A DNA stretch of 64,000 bases from Galaxea fascicularis (GCA_948470475.1 OX419340.1:17555516-17619515), one strand, 5' to 3'. Counted from the stretch's first letter, positions 22,524 to 43,985 are shown. Notes: generated by a model not told the origin, from the letters alone. A program made the numbers and translations.

Positions 22524-23589
22524 GGCTGGCTTAACAGCCAGCAGCAAGAGAACTGAAGCGTTTTATCTTCGTTTTCCTCTCTCACCAAATTTTGCTAAAA
22601 TTGCAAAGTTTTCAACAGCGTTGAATAAAACGAGTAAGCCTGGTGATAAGCAATTGAATGCCGCGCCTTCTAAACCGGAAGGGTGGGGCGAGCATGCTAG
22701 GGCCTATGAACTTCCCACAAGTTTCCCAGCGCAAAATAATTAAAATTTGCTCAATGTCTCGATCAGTCTTTCATCTTTGCACTGAAGCTGTTACTACAGC
22801 GATACACAAATTAACTTCTATCAGTACCAAATATTCTTGACCCTTGATCTGTAACGGGCGGCTTGATTTCTTTACCACGACTCCATACCTCAGAATCAGG
22901 CGACAAATCCATATGTGTGGCCAATGTATGGCGATACATTGCGAGAAGTTCCGTTCATGTAGATGCCAGGCTGCTTCAGTCAAAGGTTTAGTGGCCTTGG
23001 GATCGTACTACATGTAGCCCTTACTAGGGCTATCGTTCCTCAGTTAAAAATTAACGAATCTCAGAACACAGCATCGTAGAGTTCTGACCTAAATTGGCAG
23101 TCCGACTACTTCAGAGCATGCTGCTATGTCAGTGTGATTACAAGGGGTCACGCGACATGTTCGCTTTCTGTGGTAAATGCCTTAATCACCGTATAAGGAT
23201 GCATCTAAGCCAGTCGCTCGTTATTTTAATCTCCATAACCACTTCAAACAATACATGGCTATCTGCGGCATTTCCCTACATCAAGGTACGACGGAAAGCC
23301 GAAGAATCTATATTGCAGGACAACACTCATGGTACAATTCCAGCTTTACCTTTTTTTTTATCAACTCCATTGATAAAACAAAATTTTAATCACCGTACAA
23401 TTGACTATTCTGTAGGCACGAATAAATTTAATTGCCCATAGATGTAGCCTCCTACGCAGACGTCCTCCGCTCGTCACGCAGTTCTAGTTCATGCTCTGGG
23501 AAAACTACGACCGTTGATTTAAAGAAACTTAGCGATACTTTCCCCTGGAATATGGACCTATGGACTCACAGTTACTACAAGCAATGAAA

Positions 23590-25425
23590 CGTAAGGCTTG
23601 CAGGATGCGGTTTAGAGTGACAAGAATACCTCATAAATTAATGTGTTCAGGTAAGCTGAAAGCCAGTCATTAGGCACTATGGCCATATGGTAGAGGGCAT
23701 TTTGTAATGCTCGTCTACTACGTGGCCATAGTGCTCTATGGTGGCTTTCGGCTTACCTGAACACATTAATTTGTGAGGTATTCCTGTCACTCTAAGCCAC
23801 ACCCCACAAGATTTACGTTTACAGCCACCACATCTCGGTTATCCCTAGAGCCTTCGAATATCCCGCAATGTTCTGACAGTAGTGCTGGTTTCCAGTAAAT
23901 TTCGGAATCGGAATTAACAGATCTAAGGAGAAATCAGATATGGTTAAAAATCGTGGTGGGCAGCGAACAATTGGCAAACCTATATTGAACCAATTAATGA
24001 AACTGAGAGAGAAAAATTAAACTTCAACCAGACCCCAGTTGAAGGAACAAACAATAATCATTGAATCACATAACACAGGTGTTTAAAACACTATCCACCG
24101 AAAAAGATCGTTGCAAGCCGATCCACATGATGGAATTATTCATTCTTTGATAAAACCAGGCTTGATTTCTGGCGCTTTAGTCAGAGTCGTGACAAGTGAT
24201 TGGGGATGACCGCAAGATAAAAAGAAATCGGTGCTCTCAATCATCACAACTAATGATAAGTCCAGACCAGTTTTGGCATTGTCCCACTTAGAGATGTCAT
24301 AGTGTGTTTTGTATCGCTCTTTGAGAAGCAGCTCCTTGTTCCGAGAAGTCGTTGTATTGGGATGCAGTATCTCACAATACACCACGATTATGGTACAAGT
24401 ATCTCGTTCTCTCTTGGGTAAAACTGCGCACAAAATTTAAGTAATATATCAGTCAAACACGAGAGATAGTGTTTCATCGGGATATCCAAACACCGAGAAG
24501 AGAGTTGAAAAAACGACGCGCAGCGGAGTATTTTTGACGGAATTCGAGGTGTTTGGATGGCCGATGAAACGTTGTCTCGAGTGTTTGATATATCTTCTCA
24601 ACTGAAACAAAAACTAAGGAATTAACGGAGAAGTAAAATCGTCAAAATCTATGCTAATTAAGACCGGGTATCCAAACCCCCTTCACGGTTGCGATTTCCT
24701 TTGTTTTAACTTGATGAATTATTAATGAGTTTGAGAAGTACAGATAAAACGCATCATATAAACAAGAAGCTTTCACCTGAGGAATACCGTAAAGTTCCTG
24801 AAGTAGTGCCCCCTCCCACTGAAAGTAATGGCTATCCGAAGGTACCCTTACTGAATTTTCGCACCTTTCCTGAATAATTCCTGAAAGTACCTGTTCACCC
24901 AAAAGGAAACCCACCACGATTTCGTTTAAAATAGTGATTAGCGATCCTTGTCTGTACGATGGGTGGTAAACAAAGAAGTGACATAGTTTGGGAAATGATT
25001 GGATTGGAAGGGAACCCGTGTCAGTCCCTCAAGCGTCATTCCGGATGGTGTCACAGAAAAGCCGAAGAATAAACAGGAACAGAGAAAATACACTTTTACC
25101 GCGGCTGTTTTATCCTTCAATCAGCTCACGTATTTCAGCTGCACGAAAAGTTGCGAGCCCTTTAATCTGCTAATTCCGAAATTAACGGAAACCAGCGCTA
25201 CTGTCGGAACTCTGCGGGATATTCGAAGGTTCTAGGGAATAACCAAACTGTAGGGGCTGTAAACGTAAATCTTGTGAGGTGTGGCTTAGAGTGACAAGAA
25301 TATCTCGCAAATTAATGTGTTCAGGTAAGCTGAAAGTTGAGCACTAAGGCCACGTGGTAGCGAGCATTACAAAACGCCCGCTACCACGTGGACATAGTGC
25401 CTAATCACTGGCTTTCAGCTTACCT
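23590..25425. mobile_element. TIR element (~1.8 kb) whose ~260-bp TIRs are themselves palindromic
   Basis: 23649-23920 is the reverse complement, at high similarity, of 25172-25425. Shared blocks include TTCAGCTTACCT, TAAATCTTGTG, CCTTCGAATATCCCGC and GCTGGTTTCC. Each TIR contains its own hairpin with AGGTAAGCTGAAAGCC-type arms. The left copy extends to about 23590, while the right copy stops 75 bp from the RPS2 stop codon. No transposase is recognisable. Confidence 0.75.
24441..24593. repeat. Foldback MITE inside the 23590-25425 element
   Basis: The arms 'ATATATCAGTCAAACACGAG' and 'GTGTTTGATATAT' plus 'GTTTCATCGG'/'CCGATGAAAC' and 'TCCAAACACC'/'GGTGTTTGGA' pair inversely. Confidence 0.7.
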
Positions 25426-25499
25426 AGACCTATCAAGATTCAACAGACAAAGATGCATTTCTCATTCAAGGCTTTATTTCCAGTCCTTCTGCTTTATTT

Positions 25500-33463
<7,964 letters not shown>

Positions 33464-33790
33464 TTGCTGCAGAAAAGAACCCAAGAAATATTCAGTTGAC
33501 TTCATAATTCACGAATGGTACTTACACTTGTAATGAAGGTTACTGATTGTCACTTTTTCGTGGGTAAATTGAAATTAAATAATCTCGTCTATCTCGACTC
33601 ATCAGGCTTGAAAATTCCCTTCGCCGTTGGACACACTTTCCCTGTAAAATCGTCGCAGAAACTACACAAAAAACGTGTCGAAACGGCTAGAAAAACATTA
33701 ACGTTTTTTAATCAATCGTAAAACTCCTCGAGACGAAAACCTAAAGCGCGGATGAACCAAGATTGCGTCTTCGGGTTTCACGCTACTTAC

Positions 33791-33820
33791 GTGATGTTTT
33801 TGTGCGACTGAGAAGGTAGG
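33791..33820 (-). promoter_or_regulatory. RPS2: RPS2 non-coding first exon with TOP-like start
   Basis: The coding exon of RPS2 is preceded on the minus strand by a strong acceptor (cttttctgcag) three bases before the ATG, so a non-coding first exon must lie upstream. At 33791 there is a near-consensus donor (CATCAC before gtaagt), and 15-30 bases upstream of it a pyrimidine run, CCTACCTTCTC, of the 5'TOP kind that begins ribosomal protein mRNAs. The exact start site is inferred. Confidence 0.6.
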
Positions 33821-34493
33821 AACGAGGGCTCCACGAGCTTTTATACCAAACCTATTATGGGATGTCACAACAAAAAACAGTAGGGTCGGGAGGGAGGGGT
33901 AACTTTACTTTCATGCTGTTTTTCGTCATTTCCATTCGTAATTTTGTGCTGTTTGAAAAATGCAGGACATGTTGCACATGAAAACAAATAATGACAATAA
34001 TGGTCTCCATATTGAAATACTAAAAGGACATTTCTCACAGAGGGTCTTCTCCTGCTCTACCCCAACCAAACCCTCACTCTCCTCCTTTGTAAGGGGTCTT
34101 CGTTTTTTTACACTACCCTCCTCTCCTCCTAAAATATTTGAGGAAAGACCAACAGGTCCCCCACTCCCATCAAACCATCTCTAGTAATGTTGGAATATCC
34201 TGCCACCAGTCGAAAAGAGAATTTTTGGCAAGCTGTTCACTGGGCACTTGGAACATCTTCCATTCTGTTTTGTTTTTCTTTACTTTAGTGCCTTTAATAT
34301 CATCACCAAATTTGTCTTTTTTGTGCTACAGATGTTACTGCCACACTACAAATTTTACAAAAATAAATCTATACTTCTCACACAACATGTGAAAAAGGAT
34401 TTTCTTCCCTCTAAAGCTGAAATTAAATGGATTAATAACCTTGAAATAATTTTGCAGCCACTGTTGAGATAAATCACTTGTCTGGTTACCTGG

Positions 34494-34810
34494 TGGGGGG
34501 TACTCCCTCATATGTCCTTAAATATGGGGACATGTGGCCCGATAGGGTATGGTTTTCAGGGTGTTTTGTCTTGAATGGGGTATCAATAATTATTTCATCA
34601 CTTTCTGTGTTAAACAGGGTATCACTGCATGACCCAACGGCTTAAACGGGATAAGCTTTAAAGTTTGTTTATAGAAGCCTGACCACAAGGCGCCAGCTAT
34701 TGGTGCGCTTACCTTGACTTTGATAATCACAGTTTAATACACAACAAAAAAGATAGGTGGTAACCACAAAACATTGTAGCTGTTTATTTGCGATAAAGTT
34801 TCAGGGTATG
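34494..34810 (+). repeat. Partial dispersed repeat (GGGGGGTACTCCCTCA..GGGTATGGTTTTCAGGG)
   Basis: The opening ggggggtactccctcatatg and the recurring gggtat(c/g) motifs are those of a repeat I have seen widely in coral sequence. The second end is not clear. A fragment of similar style occurs near 60850-60930. Confidence 0.5.
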
Positions 34811-35184
34811 ATTTTGGGTAAAATGTCTTAGGGCGCTTTCCATTTGTCAGAAATAACCAGCCAGACCGGTCATTTTGAAAATGGAATAGGCTTCTTCAGA
34901 GAGTTTTTGCTAAAAACATTCCTGCTATGCATACTATGTAGAAATAAACTGATCTGTTTGGACAGTTCTTATTAATAGTGGAATTTTCTTTACAAATGGA
35001 CTGGCCTGGCCTGGCCTGACTTATGGTAAGTGCCCCTAGATAAGGTCTGAAAAATCTGAATTCTGTCTTAAGGTGGCTCAAAACAGTTTCCAGCATTTTC
35101 CAAGACGTAGATTTTGATGGGTCATTATTACCACTCTTTATCAGTTGATGCTATAATCATGGTATCAAAAAACTGCCCAATCAT

Positions 35185-35974
35185 GGGGAGCAGGGTTGGC
35201 GCAGTGGTGAGAGCGCTCGCCTTCCACCAATGTGTCCCGGGTTCGATTCTCGGGCTCGGCGTCATAAGTGGGCTGAGTTTGTTGGTTCTCTACTCTGCTC
35301 CGAGAGGTTTTTCTCCGGGTACTCCGGTTTTCCCCTCTCTCCAAAAACCAACATTTCATTTGATTTAGTTTGATTTGAGAATTGTAAAATAATTTAGAAT
35401 CCGCGATACGCAAAAAGATGGCACCACGCGCTGCATTCTGGGTAGATCGACATATCGGCCTAAAATTCACAGTGTTTGTATGGGAATCTGATGGTAAATA
35501 ACTTTCTTTAAAAATGGATTCTGAATAATATCTGAATTGCAAAATAACGATACTGGGAAAAAGAGTGTATTCACCAAATTTGAGGGATGTAGCTGTGCTA
35601 GAAAGCCTTCAGCCACGTTTTAAACTTTTCATACATTTGCCTGCAATTTGGCGGGAAAAAATTAGACAAATTTGTGAAAAATTAAAACGCAACTGAACGT
35701 TTTGTATAACAGCTGCATCCCTCAAATTTGGTCAATACAATCTTTTGTCTAGTATCTTAACTCTGCTGTTCATAAACTGTTCAGAATTTATTTTATAAGG
35801 AAATTATTTGCCGTCAAATTCCCATACAAATACAGTAAATTTTGGGCCGACATGTCGATCTACCCAGAATGCAACGCGTGGCGCCATCTTTTTGCGTATC
35901 GCGGATTGCAAAGAATTGTAAAGTATTGAAACTTGTTAAATACTTATTAAATTATTATTATTATTATTATTATT
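35185..35974 (+). mobile_element. tRNA-derived SINE copy 2, with AATCAT target duplication, interrupted by a MITE
   Basis: It has the same head as the SINE at 12545 (gggagcagggttggcgcagt, box B GGGTTCGATTC) and ends in (ATT)n. AATCAT flanks it at 35179-35184 and 35975-35980. A 524-bp foldback element sits inside its 3' part. Confidence 0.85.
35389..35912. mobile_element. Foldback MITE (524 bp) with 10-bp direct repeat GAATTGTAAA
   Basis: Inverted ends of 25 bp are perfect (AATCCGCGATACGCAAAAAG...). Pairing continues inward (TGGGTAGATCGACAT; AAATTTGAGGGATG). The 10-bp repeat lies at 35379-35388 and 35913-35922. Confidence 0.85.
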
Positions 35975-37857
35975 AATCATTTGTGAATACGTTGGTATTA
36001 TTTTTGGGACACTATAGGTTACCATAGCAACAATCTGACCTGCTAAAAACACCCTTAATTTCAGCTCTAAGCGCTTATATTTCAAACACGGCACAGTGAA
36101 ATTTTTTCTTATTATAGAATTTTGATAAGCAGGATGAGATGCAACTTTTCGCAAAGTTTAAATAAATTCTGTACATGGAGTTCAGAGCCACCTTAAGTTT
36201 TCGAAAAGCATCTTTCAATTTTAACCTGACACTGACAACAAATCATTTTGATAATCCATTTACACTTTACTTTTCAAAATATGATTTATTAAAAGTTCAG
36301 TTTTAGTTTATTGCACCTCTTCCTTTAAAGGTGGAACAAATAAATACCAGGGAAAAAGGGCCCTAAAAGACTCACATTATCTCCTAATCTAATGCAGAAC
36401 TACTTCATACAACACCCTCTTCCCTTCATTCAAAGAGGCTAGAGGAAGGAGAATCCTGGGAGTCAGGTTTCTCTAAAAAACCCACAACTGCTGCAGTTTA
36501 CTGCAACAGTTTCTCTTGAACTCCTTTTATCGGGCAAATTGTTGCTTGCAAAATAAATTTGCAGTATCCAAGCACCACATAGGGGAAAGGGTTGGGCCCC
36601 CCCAATTTTTGTTTAAAACACATCTCCAAAAATGAAAAGTATTTGCACAATAGGGGTTGGCTAAAGCTGGCAGACCTCACAGGAAAAGATCCAAGCCAGA
36701 TGGATTAAAACTGAGTTGGATGTATGTTAACCATTTTTAGAGTCAGTCCCCTCCCCTCAATTGAAGAGGTGGGAGCAGCCAACACAGGCCCTGATATGTG
36801 AGCATTCTTTGATACTTGCATGTTTGCCATTAAAAATAGCATTGACTTATACAGGTTGTTTGAAAGGTGATTAAAGATAATCCACAACTGAAAGTTAACC
36901 AAGGTTTTCATGACACTCACTGAGAACATTTTAAAAGCAGATTGCAAGCTCAAGATAAAGAAAAGTGTGAGTCATAAGTCAAGGGAAAAAAACTTAAAAT
37001 AGAAATATCTTCAACAAATACTAGTTAAACTGGAATTGAAGTTAGCACTCAGCTTGGCTACTGATGTGTAGTGTAAAAGTATACATATGGACAAAGGGAG
37101 TTATATTATGTAAAAGTTCCTTTGACACTGGCAGTCAGGGCGGGTGGGAACTGTGAGATGCTGCTCATTTGGTATGCAGTTTCCACATTGCCCCCCCCCC
37201 CCCCCCAACAGCCCTGTTAAAAACAAACAGCGCTCTCCTACCTGTTTAGTTTATCTCAGACAAAATTATGAAAATCAAGTTCCATCGCTTCTTCCATCTT
37301 TGCTGGTGTTGTTAGTGGTATTTTATCGTATCTTGCTGAAATTTGTTTTTTCATTTTTGGTCGCACAGTTTCACAGTTGGAATTTTAGTTTCTATACATA
37401 TGCAGAATATTTTGCACATCTGTGTATGTGCAAAATATTCTGCAGGAAGAGAGGAGTGAAAGAGTCAAACCAGCCTCACACCCACAACTCAAAAATACCA
37501 CAGCCATTTTCTGAGTTAAAAAGCTACTTAGAGGAAACTTTCATTTTTTTTTCAGAATAAAATGAAATCCTGTCCATGTGACCACCGGGATCTAATGGAT
37601 GTAATAAAATGTGAACAATTAAAGGGAATTTGGAAAAAGCATGACAATTTCATGATAGTTCCTCCTCACCCATATTGTAATACCTATGGTCTCAAACACA
37701 TGGTTCTATTTCCTTGTGAGAGGTCACATTCTCAGACAAAATAAGCAAAGAATGACACTTTTGCAGAAAAGATAAATTGCCTGAAAATACTACCATAGAC
37801 CCCCTAGTAGTCAAGAAGACAACAGCTACAAAAAGTATTTTAACTGTTTTTTCTAGT

Positions 37858-38421
37858 GTATTTCATGTTCTTAGAGTTTGGCAGTCCTCCTGTGATACTT
37901 TTGTGGAGGGCACAAACTTCATAGCCAAAGGCCTTGATCATTGACTGATGTGTGTATTTCATGTTCTTATAGTTGGGCAGTCCTTCTGTAATACTTTTGT
38001 GGAGGGCACAAACTTCATAGCCAAAGGCCTTGATCATTGACTCATGTGTGTATTTCATGTTCTTATAGTTGGGCAGTCCTTCTGTAATACTTTTGTGGAG
38101 CACACAACTTCAAAGCCAAAGGCCAATCATTGACTGATGTGTGTATTTCATGTTCTTATAGTTGGGCAGTCCTTCTGTAATACTTTTGTGGAGCACACAA
38201 CTTCAAAGCCAAAGGCCAATCATTGACTGATGTGTGTATTTCATGTTCTTATAGTTGGGCAGTCCTTCTGTAATACTTTTGTGGAGCACACAACTTCAAA
38301 GCCAAAGGCCAATCATTGACTCATGTGTGCATTTCATGCTCTTAAAGTTTGGCAGTCTTTCTGGAAGGCTTTTGTGGAGGACACAACTTCAAAGCCAAAG
38401 GCCAATCACTGACTATTGTGT
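37858..38421 (-). repeat. Minisatellite: six units of 96, 96, 93, 93, 93, 93 bp
   Basis: Units begin GTATTTCATGTTCTTATAG. The first two (37858-37953, 37954-38049) are 96 bp and open on the minus strand, coding 'SITEGLPNYKNMKYTHQSM' and 'IKAFGYEVCALHK'. The 93-bp units carry a 2-bp and a 1-bp deletion that together keep a multiple of three but introduce TGA. It lies 250 bp downstream of the GET4 stop codon. No gene can be assigned. Confidence 0.85.
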
Positions 38422-38673
38422 GCTTGTCCATCTAAGACTATGACATGTTGATTTCCTATTGGATTCTTAAATGAGAAACATGTGCCCAGATATTTTTATG
38501 ACCCCAGACTCAACAACTTGGCTTGACAAATCACGTCATCAGCTCTTGCCATTACTTGGTCTTCAGTCTAGAAATCTATATCAAGCTGGCATCATTTACG
38601 ACGAGAAAGCTACAGTTTGGTCCATGCTTTGTCATCTATCCATGATGAAATGTAAAAATCTGACTCCAGTATA

Positions 38674-41600
38674 CTAGTCCACTTCTTCTGACTCAATAAA
38701 TGTTGAGTTCGAAGCTGCTGCACTGCGGCTGCTGTCACCACCCATTAAACTCTGCATTAAGTCCCCTGAAAAAACATGAATATTGTAATAATTAAACATT
38801 TAATTAACAAAACTGAGCTCCTACTGGCATGACCTCGTAAAAAACTGTACCCTAAATCAAACTTTCATGGCTTCCAATTTCTGTCTCACTTTATCAATAG
38901 TAAACAGTTGTATAGTAACATTCCTTTTGTAGATAATTTTTTACAAAATGGTTAAATGCCAAGAACAATAAAGGAGAAAGACTATCACTATTACAGAGCA
39001 GTTCATTCAGAAGTGTACAGTATGGATCAGAAAAAAAAAACAGATAAAAAAATGTCTTGATGACACCAAACCACAATAATAATAATCATTATAATTATTG
39101 TTTTATGATCACTGAATGTTTTCTCTCACTGACAAGTACAAATAAGCATGTAGTCCCATTGAAGACAAATTACTGGGAGTAACTTGAAGGCTGAGGGACT
39201 TCCTCTATCATACATACCAAATAAGTGGTTAACAAAATGTATCTGTTTTAGGTAAAAAATTAAATTCAGGTAAAAAATTTCAATCTAGGTTGAATCTCAA
39301 TTCCCTAACCTTAAATGAATAATTAGGGTTAGGAGACAAAAGAAATTAATTTTTAACCTAGGAAAAAAATTTTTACCCTGAAGTTTATTTTTACCAACAA
39401 CAACTGTTTGTACAACAGTAGGCTTTCATGATCTTCAACATTCAAAGGAAAAAAGCAAAACTTCATTTTAGAGAAAATGTGAGTATAGCAAATCACTCTA
39501 AACAGTACCGCACTCAAGATAATGAGAAATTTGAGATCACTGATGTTTGAGATAGTAGGAGCTTGATGGAGCACTATTTTCAGAGTAGAAAATACTCACC
39601 TAAGATACCACCCATCAATCCTCTGTTTGACGGCTTTGGGGGAAGACCAAAGAACAGCTGACCAATCTTATCTAAATACTGCAATATAGAGTTTCCAAAA
39701 ACAAGATTAGAACCTAAGGAACAAAACATGTTGGTAGTGATGCTAGACTTCACAAGAACAGAAACTTAAGTGATAAACACTGAACATTAGAAAACGGTCC
39801 TAAGAAAGTCTGCGCACTGATTGGTTAGAAATCCTGTTTCTATAACTCGATGGAAACACAGAACTAGCATGAGCTGTTGACGTAGAGATGACGCAAGCAG
39901 AGAGTTTACATTTTGATAATCAAAGTAAACAAGTTCTTTTCCTTCTTTTCGTCACCGTGCTCAGCACTTTGTTCGTCGTGGTGAGAACATGTTCTCCGTG
40001 TTTCTGTCGAGTTATAGAAACACTCGTGAAAGTTTCGGAGAACTAAAAAAAAGTTGTGGAAACACTCGCTTGTGGCTTGTGTGTCCCACAGCATTTCTCG
40101 TTCTCCCAAACTTCCACTATATAACTTGATAGAAACATGGTACATGTTTTCTATTTCTTAATTGGGAGACAACTCAGAAATAATTCCAAATGATTTTAAT
40201 AGGGTGGGTTGGGGATTACTGCTAAACAACTCCAGCTGCAGTCACTGGGGACTCTAGATTTCAAGGCCAACACCCCAATGTCCAAACCCACTCAACTTAT
40301 TCTAAAGTGCTTAGACCGACTTTATACCTATTTCAAAGAGGAAACAATTCTTTAAATAATGCTTGAGCACAAAAAGATTTTCAATTAAGAAGTAACAACA
40401 AACCAGGCCTTACCTCTTTATATACTGGATCTCTTTCTATTGAAGGTTGATATTTTTCACACAGCACTGTAAACTGACTTAAACTGCCTTTCCTGCACAA
40501 AAAGGAGACACTTTAAACTTCAAACAGCCAGACTAAACATGGCTACAACATGCTGATGCATGCTCCTGACAAATTTATTTGGGGAACCTTCAACTGTAAC
40601 ATCACTAAGGGAAGGAACCGTTCTGAGAGTAGTTTCTTTCAATGGTCAAACGACAAAAGGCAGAGCATTGTGCATGGCAACCCTCAGATCTGGGACCTAC
40701 TTTTCGCCAATTATCAAAGCCTGAACTCTTCTTAAGTCTGGTTTTTTTGCGCACATAAACACTGGAAACAGTTTGTGATAGCTTGATCACAAAACACTCT
40801 GCCTGGCTGTTTGTGATTCTGTTTTCAGAACTACCATACCCACAATGATTTCATTCTGTAAAGGGGCACCAAGAGGTACAAAAACCTAGCTTCTGATTGT
40901 TGAAAACTTAAAACATGCTCAAAATTATTGCTATTAAATAATTAGTGCAAACAGTTCTGTGTGATAGTATTTCCACAATCAATGGTTCATCTCAAATGAA
41001 CATGACAGGTGTCTCCATTAATCTTATACAAACTGTTTGCAATGCTGTAATATGCGCATAAAGAAACTTGGCTTTAGTCAAATGTTTTATTTCAAATATT
41101 TTTTGAGCATGCATGAATTCATTTACTTCAACTGACAAGCAACAAACCTCTCTATAACCAGTATCAAGAACCATACAAAGTTAAGAAGAGGCTTTTGGAA
41201 TGGGGGTCCTAAACCAGAGAAGTCTGGATGTTGGGCTGTGTATCCGAAGAACACTACACTGGCTGTCATAATGTTCTGTAAGCAAAGAAACCTGCCAAGA
41301 GAATAATACAGTGCAATGTCAAGAAAACACTTGTATAATCTAGAGTTCCATTAAGGATGACCAGGGAACATTATAAAAATATTGATTTGATTTGGAATGG
41401 CCACCAAAAAAAAAGTGAATCTGCAAGAAGTTGAATTGACATTAAGTACTGCAAGGATCATACAAAACTTAGGGAAATAAAGCAGAGTGGCACATACTGT
41501 AAAACTGCTTGTGCAACAAATAAATCAGCCTCTCCAGGAAATCCTTGGGTCGTAGCACTTTCCACCAGCATTGCTGCACACTGCTGACCATCAGACGTAA

Positions 41601-43950
41601 ACAAGAAGTGATACTGTGAATCACTGAAGTTTTTTTCTATTGCAAAATGAGACACAGAGAGTCATCATTCATTAGTGATCATCTCATTCAAAAGCAATAA
41701 TTACATAAGACCTAGGATATAGAGCAGCAGTTTTCATTTGGGCATTGTACGAGCAAAACTAAAGTAACCAATCACAACACACAAATACATGCACCACAAA
41801 GAGCCAATCAGGATGCAAAATTGCTGCAAGTTTTACCACCCAATAACAGAGCCAAGTAAAAGTAAAACCACATTAAACACAAATTACATTCAAAACTCAA
41901 ATAAAAACTGCTCTATTGCAAATGCTGAATATTTTGAGACTGCTTTCTAAGACCACTTGCAGCTGCAGCGTGACAATAACAAGTTGTTTTGTCTCCAATA
42001 CAGCATTTTTTATTGTGTGGCATTTTGGTGATAGAAAATTGAACTTGGGACTTCACTAACCACACAGTAAACTTTACAAAAATTTTATGAAATCTGTTCT
42101 ATTAGTCAACGTCGAAAATTGTTTGATGACGAAGACCCTCGGTTGTTAAGATAAACATGCAGTCAACAATGACTTCAAGGGTAGGTACATGTGTTAATTT
42201 GTCCAAAATTGCTTCAGTTCAAAGAGAATACAAGATCACCCTTTGAGTCTCTTTACTACACAGAATTAAAGTTATGTATAAAACACTTGTGTACCTTTCC
42301 AAAAGCTATGTGCACAAACAAGATGGAGATCAGGGTGTCCATATTTAAGGGATGGGTCTGAATCTGATGTCCATCTGAAAGAAAATAATAATAATTTAAA
42401 AAAATATATATGTTCTTCTTACTACTTTCTATGTGTTGCAGTTCAAAGACATATATCTTAAACAGCATTCAGCTTCCTTCTCACGGCAATCAGAAAATAT
42501 AAGGACCTGCAGCATAACCAGCATAATTCTAATTTTGTTACTGCAACTGTAAATGCATAAGCACAAAGGCTTAAACATTGAAGTCTTGCTAATCAACACC
42601 AAAAGTACTGACAATCACTTACTTTATAGCTGTTCTCATAAATTCGTGTCTGTCTAGTGAACCAGGTTCATAAAGATCAAATATAGTTCTTATTTTATCC
42701 AAAGCATCATCTCCAACAGGGTACTGTGCTGTATGGAAACACTCCAGCATCAACATTGCCAGATCATTACCGCTCCCCTCCTGAATTGAAAAAGGAAAAT
42801 AGAATTACTACATTAGTAGACAACCAGGTAGCAGGCTCTGCTCAGCCCTTCAACTCTCACCAAGACCAAAACTATACTATCTCTATAGGCATTACCTGTT
42901 TATGTTTGAGGAATAAACATGCTCCATTGTGAATTGTCTCTAGAGCATCCTCATACCGTCTCTGAGATACATATCTAGAAACAAAAATGATAAAATGATT
43001 GCAAATGCTTGGTAGAACTATAATACAACCATACTTTCTTAATTAGGTTAGGTTTCCATTCACTTAGCTATTAAAAAGTTCTTCACTCTCTACATTCCAA
43101 ATGAAGGATGAAACAAGCTACTAATGTTCCTTCGTAAATAAGAGACTGGCATTGGCAACGGCTAAATAAAGATGGCAAAATGAAAAGAATAACTTCACTA
43201 AAATATGCATTGTAGAGGTGTACATTAAATTTTGAATCTGATCCATGAGGTCAAGATTTTAATTCAGAGTGTTAATACTTGGCTAGCCAGGTCAGTTGAA
43301 CCCTTCACATCCCAACAGTGACCAACTTCTCCGTACCAGGGCATGAGAATACAGAATATGATCACCAGGGATCAGTTGAGTTAGTGTTCATACAAATTCT
43401 ATCTACATCAAACACATGAAACATGTGGGTACTCTAAGAGGAATACAAATGTTGATATTTGGATTCACGGGTTTATAGTACTCAACAAATTACTCAATTT
43501 TGATTGGTCAAGAGCGACACAATACTATTGATCTCAGTACCTATTACTGACAGTACATGACAATGACAGCGAGCACAGCCAAACGCTGCAAATTTGAACA
43601 TTTTGACGAGTGAAACTGGATGAAAAGGGACAAACTAAAAGGCACCTAGTTGCCAATGGATCCTTGTTTTTTCCCATTCTTTTATCGCCATGCGCTTTGC
43701 GCTTGGGCAATAAATGAACGGGAAAAAACTTGGTCTGAACTTACAGTTTGAACCTCAAACTTGGTCAGTAAGAGGTATGTACTAGGGGTCATGCAATTTC
43801 CTATACTAACACTAGACAGGTTAGTTAAGCAATAGACTGCACTTTTTACAGGTTTCCAGGCAAAATAAACCCATGCAGGATGTTGGCAGAACAATTGTTG
43901 ATCACAAGTTGTGGGTGGGTGATTTACAAGCTTTTTCAGTGTTCTTCCTG

Positions 43951-43985
<35 letters not shown>

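Larger units (their letters stand above)
22524..25499. other. Intergenic between iRhom and RPS2
   Basis: The left part contains the distal iRhom promoter. From about 23590 to 25425 the sequence belongs to a TIR element. Open frames at 23094-23441, 24433-24140 and 24917-24654 have no recognisable domain, and I do not call them genes. Confidence 0.6.
35068..36196. mobile_element. TTAA-flanked element containing a SINE insertion
   Basis: The ends cTTAAGGTGGCTC (35067-35079) and GAGCCACCTTAAg (36185-36197) are inverse and bordered by TTAA, as in piggyBac-type insertion. Without the SINE at 35185-35974 it would be about 340 bp, a MITE. Confidence 0.7.
33821..38673. other. Intergenic between RPS2 5' end and GET4 3' end
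   Basis: No gene is supported. It holds a diverged GGGGGTACTCCC-type repeat (34494-34800), a nested transposon group (35068-36196), a poly-C tract (37191-37206) and a minisatellite (37858-38421). 36200-37190 and 37210-37850 show nothing I recognise. Confidence 0.6.

Noticed and set aside
23094..23441. 115-codon plus-strand frame (MAVRLLQSMLLCQCDYKG...)
   Set aside because: No domain, no splice context and no promoter-like sequence; likely chance.
37858..38421. CRISPR-like array
   Set aside because: The units are contiguous 93-96 bp tandem repeats without unique spacers, in a eukaryotic context; it is a minisatellite.
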